Positions 53,003 through 61,151 of a stretch of 64,000 nucleotides of DNA are shown here, one piece after another. How positions within the stretch are numbered: position 1 is the stretch's first letter; the number at the start of each line of letters is the position of its first letter. This stretch comes from CAZNMF01 sp035547155 (lineage in GTDB: Bacteria; Acidobacteriota; Vicinamibacteria; Vicinamibacterales; SCN-69-37): assembly GCA_035547155.1 (NCBI GenBank), contig DASZVJ010000116.1, positions 1 to 64,000 on the forward strand, in the 5' to 3' direction. The translations under genes were made by a program, and so were the position numbers. The notes under the pieces were generated by a model that made no database searches, was not told the origin of the DNA, and saw only the letters and a program-made list of their open reading frames with translations.

Positions 53003-53953
53003 ATGACCCCCCTCGTTTTCTTCGCACAGGAACACGTCGTTCCGACCGCTAGCGGCGCGGCTGCCGAGCCGTTCAGCCCGGGCGAGCTGATCATCGGGCA
53101 CGTCTCGAACAGCGCGCTCTCGCATCCGTTGATTCATCTGCCGACGATCTTCGGGATCGACTTCTCGGTCACCAAGCACGTGCTGATGATCTGGATCGTC
53201 GCCGCGCTGCTCTTCGGCGCGATCACGACGATCGTGCGGCGCTACGTGCGGCAGCCGGTGCCGGTGCCCGCGGGACCGATGGCGGCGCTCGAGATCACGG
53301 TCGAGTTCGTGCGCGATCAGATCGTGCGGCCGGCCGTCGGCACGAAGTGGACCGCGGCGTGGACGCCGCTGCTGCTGACGTTCTTCCTGTTCATCCTCGG
53401 CGCCAACGCCATCGGGCTGATCCCGATCTTCGACGTCGTCGGTCTGCTGAACCACTACGTGCTGCACACGAGCGACGAGGCGTTTCTCGCGCGTGTCGTG
53501 CACGGCGGCACGACGGCGACCGGCAACTTCAACGTCACGGCGGCGCTCGCGGTCATCACGTTCGGTGCGATCATCGTCGCCGGCACGCGCGCGCATGGCT
53601 TCGTGCAACATTGGAAGAATCTGGTGCCGCACGGCCTGCCGGGCCCGCTCTACGTCCTGCTGATTCCGCTGGAGCTCATCGGGATGCTCGTGCGGCCGTT
53701 CGCGTTGACGATGCGACTGGCGGCGAACATGACGGGCGGCCACATCGCGATCCTCGCGATTCTGTCGCTGGTGTTCGTCTTCGCGCAGATGATGCAGACG
53801 TCGCTCGCCGGCGTCGGCGTCGGCGTGGTGTTCTCGCTGCCGCTCGCCGTCGCGATCTCGATGCTCGAGATCATCGTCGTGCTCGTGCAGGCGTACGTAT
53901 TCACGTTGTTGTCGGCCGTGTTCATCGGCATGGCCATTCACGCGCACCACTGA
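53003..53953 (+). CDS. atpB: ATP synthase F0 subunit a
   Basis: A 316-residue polytopic subunit that forms the half-channels for ion movement. The essential arginine is in FALTMRLAANMTGGHI (about residue 238), and GANAIGLIPIF, GFVQHWKNLVPHGLPGPLYVLLIPLELIGMLVRP and the C-terminal ISMLEIIVVLVQAYVFTLLSAVFIGMAIHAHH follow. A longer N terminus than E. coli subunit a carries a Gln/Glu/His-rich periplasmic segment. Starts 6 bases after the AtpI-like stop. Confidence 0.95.
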   Translation: MTPLVFFAQEHVVPTASGAAAEPFSPGELIIGHVSNSALSHPLIHLPTIFGIDFSVTKHVLMIWIVAALLFGAITTIVRRYVRQPVPVPAGPMAALEITVEFVRDQIVRPAVGTKWTAAWTPLLLTFFLFILGANAIGLIPIFDVVGLLNHYVLHTSDEAFLARVVHGGTTATGNFNVTAALAVITFGAIIVAGTRAHGFVQHWKNLVPHGLPGPLYVLLIPLELIGMLVRPFALTMRLAANMTGGHIAILAILSLVFVFAQMMQTSLAGVGVGVVFSLPLAVAISMLEIIVVLVQAYVFTLLSAVFIGMAIHAHH

Positions 53954-53980
53954 GGGCGCAATCGAAGGAGTAGGGCGGAC

Positions 53981-54226
53981 ATGGGTGAAGCACAGGCGGC
54001 CACGGCAGTGTGGCACTACGCGGGAGCTGCGATTGGATTGGGACTCGTGGCGATTGGCGCTGGTCTCGGCATCGGCCGTCTGACGGCGAGCATCGCCGAG
54101 GGTGTCGCGCGTCAGCCGAGCGCGGCCTCGCAGATCTCCGCCGCGACGAACCTGCCGCTCTTCCTGCTGGAAGGCGTCGCGATTCTCGCCGAGGTCTTCT
54201 GTCTGTTGATCATCGTGCTGAAGTAG
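53981..54226 (+). CDS. atpE: ATP synthase F0 subunit c
   Basis: An 81-residue proteolipid with two helices. Helix 1 has the glycine ladder IGAGLGIGRL (about 25-34), the loop is AEGVARQPSAAS, and helix 2 has the ion-binding glutamate at position 64 in FLLEGVAI. Glu71 in the same helix (ILAEVF) is an additional buried acid not seen in most c subunits. No Ser/Thr follows Glu64, so proton rather than sodium coupling is likely. A GAAGGAG-like ribosome site precedes the ATG. Confidence 0.95.
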   Translation: MGEAQAATAVWHYAGAAIGLGLVAIGAGLGIGRLTASIAEGVARQPSAASQISAATNLPLFLLEGVAILAEVFCLLIIVLK

Positions 54227-54260
54227 GCGCGATCGCCAGACGTGTGAGGAGACCGCGCTC

Positions 54261-54764
54261 GTGAACAATCCGCTGGTACAGCCGGATCCCGGCCTGTTCA
54301 TCTGGACGATCGTCACGTTCCTTGTCCTGCTGGCCCTGCTGGCGAAGTTCGCCTGGCGGCCGCTGCTCGACGCGCTCGAGCGCCGGCAGCAGGCGATCGC
54401 CAAGGCGATCAGCGACGCGGATCGCGCGCGGACCGAGCTCGAGCTCGCGCATCAGGAGTCCGCGAAGGTGATCGCCAAGGCGCGCGTCGAGGCCGAAGGC
54501 GTGATCGCCAACGCCCGCGCCGCGGCCGAGCGCCTCGGCGAAGACCTGCGCCGCAAAGCGCAGGATGAGGCGGCGGGCATCGTGCGGCGCGCCGAGCGCG
54601 ACATCCAGATCGAGACGGCGCGCGCGATCGAGCAGGTCCGCCGCGAGGCGGTCGACCTCTCGGTCGCCATCGCGTCGAAGCTCGTCCGCCGCACCATCAC
54701 CAAAGACGATCACCTCGCGCTCATCCAGGACGCGATCCAGCAGATCGACAGCACGCGCCACTGA
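54261..54764 (+). CDS. atpF: ATP synthase F0 subunit b
   Basis: A 167-residue stator subunit. One N-terminal helix (LFIWTIVTFLVLLALLAKFAWRPLL) is followed by a long charged coiled coil (ERRQQAIAKAISDADRARTELELAHQES...AARAIEQVRREAVDLSVAIASKLVRRTI). GTG start; GAGGAG lies about 11 bases upstream. This is the last ATP synthase gene of the cluster: no delta, alpha, gamma, beta or epsilon gene follows. Confidence 0.95.
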   Translation: MNNPLVQPDPGLFIWTIVTFLVLLALLAKFAWRPLLDALERRQQAIAKAISDADRARTELELAHQESAKVIAKARVEAEGVIANARAAAERLGEDLRRKAQDEAAGIVRRAERDIQIETARAIEQVRREAVDLSVAIASKLVRRTITKDDHLALIQDAIQQIDSTRH

Positions 54765-54810
54765 CGTGCCCAGCGCTGCCCCCGCCGGTCCGAGGCAGGA
54801 CGGATGGTCC

Positions 54811-55728
54811 ATGGACCTCCTGCTTGCCTCGCTGGTGCTCATCTGGGGCGTCAACTACAGCCTGTTGAAGCGCGTCTTCGCGCAGATGGACCCCATGGCG
54901 TTCAACGCCATGCGCTTCGGGCTCGCATCGGTCGCGCTCGTCAGCGGCATCGCGGCGGCCAGACGCGCCGTCCGCCGTGGCCGCCACGTGCCCGCGGTGT
55001 TCTACACGCCTGCGCCGGTGACGGCCCGCGACCGCGTCGATCTCCTGGCGTTGGGCTTCGTGGGCCAGTGCGCCTATCAGTGGGGATTCTCGAGCGGCCT
55101 CGCGCGGACCAGCGTGTCCAACAGCGTGCTCATCATGGCGACGACGCCCGTGATCGTGTCGACCGCGTCGGCGATGATGGGACACGAACGGCTGCGTCCG
55201 CTGCATTGGTGCGGGATCGCGACGTCACTCGCCGGCATTGCGATCGTCGTCGGCGGATCGCTCGGCGGCGGGACGACGACCGGTGATCTGCTGATGGGTG
55301 CCGCGGCCGTGTGCTGGGCGCTGTTCACGATCGGCGGCACGCGGCTCATGGCGCGCCACTCCGCGCTCTACGTGTCCGGCGTGACGACCGCCATCGGCAC
55401 CGCGATCTATGTCGCCGCGGCGCTGCCGACGCTGATGGGCGCGGACTGGTCGATCGTCGACGCGGGCATCTGGGGCGCCGCAGCGTATTCGGGGCTGCTC
55501 AGCATCGGCGCCGCGTATCTCGTCTGGTACGCGGCGATTCGGCACATCGGACCCGCACGGACGTCGATCTACGTGAACATGGTGCCGATCGCGGCGATGA
55601 CGATCGCGGCCATCTGGCTGCACGAGCCTCTGACGGCGCGCCGCATGCTCGGCGCGGTCGCCGTGATCACGGGTGTCGTGCTGACACGCCTGGCGCGTCC
55701 GTCCGTCGTGATACCGAGCGAGGAGTGA
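54811..55728 (+). CDS. DMT-superfamily (EamA) transporter
   Basis: About 305 residues with ten helices arranged as two EamA repeats (LLLASLVLIWGVNYSLLKRVFAQMDPMAFNAMRFGLASVALVSGI ... GDLLMGAAAVCWALFTIGGTRLMAR ... ISIYVNMVPIAAMTIAAIWLHEPLTARRMLGAVAVITGVVL). Such proteins export metabolites such as amino acids. ATG 54811 is chosen; GTG 54766 is an in-frame alternative adding 15 residues. It is the sixth gene of the run beginning at atpZ and lies 4 bases before the carbonic anhydrase gene. Confidence 0.87.
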   Translation: MDLLLASLVLIWGVNYSLLKRVFAQMDPMAFNAMRFGLASVALVSGIAAARRAVRRGRHVPAVFYTPAPVTARDRVDLLALGFVGQCAYQWGFSSGLARTSVSNSVLIMATTPVIVSTASAMMGHERLRPLHWCGIATSLAGIAIVVGGSLGGGTTTGDLLMGAAAVCWALFTIGGTRLMARHSALYVSGVTTAIGTAIYVAAALPTLMGADWSIVDAGIWGAAAYSGLLSIGAAYLVWYAAIRHIGPARTSIYVNMVPIAAMTIAAIWLHEPLTARRMLGAVAVITGVVLTRLARPSVVIPSEE

Positions 55729-55732
55729 TGCG

Positions 55733-56377
55733 ATGATTTTGTTGCAGCGGCTGTTCGAGAACAATCGGGCGTGGGCGGACGGGCGCGTCAAGGAGCGCCC
55801 GGACTTCTTCGAGCGGCTCGTGTCGCAACAGAACCCCGCGTATCTGTGGGTCGGCTGTTCGGACAGCCGCGTGCCCGCCAACGAGATTGTCGGCCTGTTG
55901 CCCGGCGAGCTCTTCGTCCACCGCAACGTCGCCAACGTCGTCGTCCACACGGATCTCAATTGTCTGTCGGTGTTGCAGTACGCCGTCGACGTGCTGGGCG
56001 TGCAGCACGTCATCGTCTGCGGGCACTACGGATGCGGCGGCGTGCGTGCGGCGCTGACGGGCGGACGGTTCGGGCTCATCGACAACTGGCTGCGGCACGT
56101 GCAGGACGTGTACGCGCGGCATCGTGAGCTGGTCGATCGCGAGCCGACGGAGGACGCGAGGCTGGATCGATTATGTGAGCTGAACGTGCTCGCGCAGGCG
56201 CGGCACATCTGCGAGACGACGATCGTCGGCGACGCCTGGGCGCGCGGGCAGACGCTGGCTGTCCACGCGTGGCTCTACCGGCTGACGGACGGCCTGCTGC
56301 ACGACCTGCGCTTCACTGTCGCGCGCGAGTCCGAAGTCGCGTCGGCGTACGACACGGCCGTCGCCGCGCTGCGGTGA
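55733..56377 (+). CDS. can: Beta-carbonic anhydrase
   Basis: A 214-residue zinc enzyme that interconverts CO2 and bicarbonate. Zinc ligands are the cysteine in WVGCSDSRVPANE (about 42) with the Asp-Arg dyad, and the histidine and cysteine in VIVCGHYGCGGVRAAL (about 98 and 101). N-terminal LLQRLFENNRAWAD is typical of the CynT/Can family. A GAGGAG site within the DMT gene end precedes the ATG. It is the last gene of the run that begins with the F0 genes; coupling of bicarbonate supply with the transporter is only positional. Confidence 0.93.
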   Translation: MILLQRLFENNRAWADGRVKERPDFFERLVSQQNPAYLWVGCSDSRVPANEIVGLLPGELFVHRNVANVVVHTDLNCLSVLQYAVDVLGVQHVIVCGHYGCGGVRAALTGGRFGLIDNWLRHVQDVYARHRELVDREPTEDARLDRLCELNVLAQARHICETTIVGDAWARGQTLAVHAWLYRLTDGLLHDLRFTVARESEVASAYDTAVAALR

Positions 56378-56402
56378 CAGTAATCATGCCCGTAGTGTAG
56401 AG

Positions 56403-56419
56403 GCGGCCCTTGTGGCCGC
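56403..56419. repeat. Palindromic intergenic element, copy 2
   Basis: GCGGCC / GGCCGC around CTTGT, in the 49-base gap between convergent carbonic anhydrase and GT87 genes. The 18-base core equals that of positions 7-24. A shared terminator role is possible. Confidence 0.6.
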
Positions 56420-56426
56420 GCGGCAC

Positions 56427-57560
56427 TCACCCCAACGTCTTCCAGCGCAGATGCACCAGCGCCGCGGCGGCGCCGAGTGCGGCGACGGTCACGATCGACA
56501 GCGCCATGAACTCGCCGTACAGCCGGCGGCCCATCAGATCGAACAGCGTCAGGCCCATCAGTGCGAGCGAGAGCGCCGTCACGATCTGCCACGGCCGTGA
56601 GACGTCCGACCAGCGATCCAGCAGGCACACGACGGCCGGCGTGCCGAGGAGCAGGACATAGTCCCAGCCTTGCGGCGACAGCAGCGGGATGACGAGCATC
56701 AGCAGCGCACACTCGAGGTAGTCCGGATTGTCGACCGTGCGGCGTCGCACCCAAGTCACCGCAACGAGACCCAGCACGAGGCCGGTCGTAATTGTTGCGA
56801 GCGCGGTCGCAGGCGTGCCGAGGCCGATCCACTTCGCCCACATCGCGGCGAGCGACACGTTGTCGGCGCCGAGCAGATTCGCCGCCGTGCTGCCGGTGAC
56901 CGTCCGGAGCCACTCGGCGAGCAGATGGAAGTTCCCCGACCAGCCATAGAGCGTCGCGGGAATCAGCAGGCCAGCGAGCAGCACGACGGCCGCCCACGCG
57001 AGCGCCGCGACGCCGTACGAGAACGCGATCCACGGCAGCAACAGCAGCGCGTACGGCTTGACGAACACGGCCGCGCCGATGAGCGCGCCGGTGACGCGCG
57101 GCGCGTCGATCTGCGCGGCGAGCAGGCCGCCGACGATGAGCGTGCCGAGAACGATGTTCGTCTGGCCGAGCGTGAGCTCGTGCGCGTAGAACTTGAGCAT
57201 GAGCAGCGCGGTGAGCGTGAGGAGCACCGGCTCGGGGCGCCGGCGCTCCGGCAGACCGCGAACGGACCAGCGGACGAACGCCGTGAGCAGGCCCGCTGAG
57301 AGCGCGAACCACATCGCTTTCGCTGCTTCGCGATCGATGAGCGCGAACGGCGTCATCGCGAGGGCGAACGCCGGCAAGTACTTGAATTGGTAGTGGCCGT
57401 CCGACGCACGATAGAGCGGCTCGGCGTGGATGATGCGCGTCGCCGCGGTGCGGTACACCTCGAAGTCCGCCATCTCGCGCTGGATTTTTGCGCGATACAG
57501 CCCCGCCGCCAGCAGGATGAACACCGTCGGCCACACCAGTGGCCGCAAACGACTGAGCAC
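56427..57560 (-). CDS. GT87-family (DUF2029) membrane glycosyltransferase
   Basis: A 377-residue protein with about nine helices (LRPLVWPTVFILLAAGLYRA, TGALIGAAVFVKPYALLLLPWIAF, AALAWAAVVLLAGLLIPATLYG, ALATITTGLVLGLVAVTWV). The loop ADFEVYRTAATRIIHAEPLYR after helix 1 carries the acidic residue of mannosyltransferase-type GT87 enzymes; VKPYALLLL is also a family pattern. It probably adds a sugar to a lipid or glycan from a polyprenyl donor. GTG start; CACAAT-like sequence 9 bases upstream. Confidence 0.85.
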   Translation of the reverse strand: MLSRLRPLVWPTVFILLAAGLYRAKIQREMADFEVYRTAATRIIHAEPLYRASDGHYQFKYLPAFALAMTPFALIDREAAKAMWFALSAGLLTAFVRWSVRGLPERRRPEPVLLTLTALLMLKFYAHELTLGQTNIVLGTLIVGGLLAAQIDAPRVTGALIGAAVFVKPYALLLLPWIAFSYGVAALAWAAVVLLAGLLIPATLYGWSGNFHLLAEWLRTVTGSTAANLLGADNVSLAAMWAKWIGLGTPATALATITTGLVLGLVAVTWVRRRTVDNPDYLECALLMLVIPLLSPQGWDYVLLLGTPAVVCLLDRWSDVSRPWQIVTALSLALMGLTLFDLMGRRLYGEFMALSIVTVAALGAAAALVHLRWKTLG

Positions 57561-57596
57561 GATGGGGAGATTGTGTACCAGGCTGCGGGCTTCGGG

Positions 57597-59435
<1,839 letters not shown>

Positions 59436-59441
59436 CTCATC

Positions 59442-59447
59442 AGTATA
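59442..59447 (-). promoter_or_regulatory. Putative -10 box of typA (leaderless type)
   Basis: TATACT on the minus strand, 6 bases before the ATG at 59435; the transcript would start at the ATG. Confidence 0.45.
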
Positions 59448-59453
59448 CAGGGC

Positions 59454-59520
59454 TGGTTCCGGGTTCTGGGGTTCCGGGAGTTCTGGGTTCGGGTTCTGAG
59501 GTTCTTGGGTTCCGAGGTTC
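59454..59520. repeat. GGTTC-type degenerate repeat array, intergenic copy
   Basis: Reiterated GGTTCCGGG / GGTTCTGGG / GGTTCTGAG units fill most of the 121-base gap between typA and map. The 31-base part 59491-59521 matches 6507-6537 at 30 positions. Confidence 0.85.
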
Positions 59521-59544
59521 GCGTGCTGAAGGTCCTGGCGGCCG

Positions 59545-59550
59545 TATCAT
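59545..59550 (+). promoter_or_regulatory. Putative -10 box of map (leaderless type)
   Basis: TATCAT ends 6 bases before the ATG at 59557; no ribosome site. Confidence 0.4.
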
Positions 59551-59556
59551 CACCCC

Positions 59557-60300
59557 ATGTCCATTGGCTCGGCGTCCGACCTCGAAGGCCTTCGTCGCAC
59601 GGGCCGCGTCGTCGCGCAGACGCTGGCGGCGATGCGCGCAGCGGTGCGGATCGGGATGACGACCGCCGAGCTGGATCGCGTCGCCGCGGAGACGTTTGCG
59701 CGTGCCGGCGCACGATCGGCACCGATGGTGACGTACGGATTCCCCGGCACGACGTGTATCAGCGTCAACGACGAGATCGTCCATGGCATCCCCGGCCCGC
59801 GGCGTCTGGCGCCCGGGGACGTCGTCAAGATCGACGTCACGGCCGAGCTCGGCGGCTATGTTGCTGACGCCGCCACGACGATTCTGCTGCCGCCCGTCAG
59901 CGCGGCGGCCCGGGTGCTCCAACAGAGCGCGCGCACGGCGCTTCGAGAAGGTCTGGCGGCGGCGCGCGCGGGACAGCTCGTGTCGGCCATCGGCCGCGCC
60001 ATCAGCGCGCAGGCCGCGCGTGATCGCTGCTTCGTCGTACGCGAGCTGTGCGGACATGGCGTCGGCCGGACGATTCACGAGCCGCCCGACGTGCCCAACT
60101 ACGAAGACACCGAACGTCACGAGCGCCTGACCGACGGTCTGGTCATCGCCGTCGAGCCGATGTTCGCCGCCGCCCGCTCACGCGCGCTTGCGAGCCCGGA
60201 TGGATGGACGATTCGCACGAGTACCGGCGCGATCGCCGTCCACGAGGAGCACACGATCGTCGTCACCGCGGGCGCGCCGGAGATTCTCACGGCCGCGTGA
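59557..60300 (+). CDS. map: Methionine aminopeptidase, type I
   Basis: A 247-residue metallopeptidase removing N-terminal methionine from nascent proteins. Ligands are the aspartate in VVKIDVTAELGGYVADAATT (two of them), the histidine in ELCGHGVGRTIHEPPDVPNY (about 165) and glutamates in VIAVEPMF and VHEEHT. The substrate pocket TYGFPGTTCISVNDEIVHGIPG is typical. Length is that of the short E. coli-type enzyme without N-terminal extension. It is divergent from typA. Confidence 0.94.
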   Translation: MSIGSASDLEGLRRTGRVVAQTLAAMRAAVRIGMTTAELDRVAAETFARAGARSAPMVTYGFPGTTCISVNDEIVHGIPGPRRLAPGDVVKIDVTAELGGYVADAATTILLPPVSAAARVLQQSARTALREGLAAARAGQLVSAIGRAISAQAARDRCFVVRELCGHGVGRTIHEPPDVPNYEDTERHERLTDGLVIAVEPMFAAARSRALASPDGWTIRTSTGAIAVHEEHTIVVTAGAPEILTAA

Positions 60301-60452
60301 CGGCGGGCCATCACGCTCACGCCCCACGCCTCGAGCCCCAAGCCCGGCCCTCGAGCTCCGGACGGCGAGGCAAATCGCTGGGACCTGTCCTGTCATAGGC
60401 CTTGGCTAGACTCACCTGTGTGGCGGCGATCTCTCTGGCCACGGAGGAGCCC

Positions 60453-61094
60453 ATGGTGGACCGTAGCGAGAAGGCGACAGATGTCACCATCGTGCTGGAC
60501 CGTTCTGGATCGATGGAAGCGATTCGGAGCGACGTCGTGGGGGCATTCAACGCGTTCGTCCACGACCAGCAGCAACGACCGGGCGAGTGCCGGCTGACCC
60601 TCGTGCAGTTCGATGACGAATACGAGGTCGTCTGCCGCGCGCGGCTGATTGCGGACGTGCCCGATCTGAATCACGACTCGTTCGTTCCTCGCGGATCGAC
60701 GGCGTTGCTGGACGCGATTGGCCGGACGATTCGGGAGCTCGACAAGCGCCTGGCTGATGCAGGCGCTCCCGATGGCGCCGCCCGCGTGTTGGTCGCGATT
60801 CTGACCGACGGACTCGAGAACGCCAGCACGGACTTCAAACGCGACGACGTCTTCCGGATGATCAAGGAACGCACGGATCAGGGATGGGCCTTTCTCTTCC
60901 TGGCCGCCAATCAGGACGCGATCATGGAAGGCGGCCAGATCGGCATCGGTGCAGCCCAGTCGTTGAACTTCATGGCCACCGCCGCCGGTGTTCACAAAGG
61001 AACGCAAGCACTCTCCGATGCGCTGGCGGCGTTCCGCTCTTCGGGCAAGGCGAGCTTCGATCCGTCAAGCCGACCGGCCAAGAAGATTCACTGA
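60453..61094 (+). CDS. Cytosolic VWA-domain protein
   Basis: A 213-residue protein essentially made of one von Willebrand factor A domain, with intact MIDAS (TIVLDRSGSMEAI, about 11-19; STALLDAIGR; TDGLEN). No signal peptide or membrane helix is present, unlike the two VWA proteins at 50-52 kb. Small VWA proteins like this act as scaffolds, e.g. with MoxR ATPases, but none is nearby. GGAGGAG at 60443-60449 supports the ATG; an upstream in-frame ATG (60402) is less likely. A TAGACT box lies about 40 bases upstream of the ATG. Confidence 0.85.
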   Translation: MVDRSEKATDVTIVLDRSGSMEAIRSDVVGAFNAFVHDQQQRPGECRLTLVQFDDEYEVVCRARLIADVPDLNHDSFVPRGSTALLDAIGRTIRELDKRLADAGAPDGAARVLVAILTDGLENASTDFKRDDVFRMIKERTDQGWAFLFLAANQDAIMEGGQIGIGAAQSLNFMATAAGVHKGTQALSDALAAFRSSGKASFDPSSRPAKKIH

Positions 61095-61151
61095 CGCACG
61101 CGGCTTGGACTACGGTCGTCGCGATTGGCGTTGCGGCGTCCTGACGTCGCC

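Noticed and set aside
54766..54810. GTG start for the DMT transporter at 54766
   Set aside because: It would add a 15-residue Pro/Ala-rich leader without a ribosome site; ATG 54811 directly precedes the first helix.
59454..59520. CRISPR-like or tRNA-like reading of the GGTTC array
   Set aside because: Units are short and degenerate with no unique spacers, and no cloverleaf can be drawn; it is a tandem repeat.
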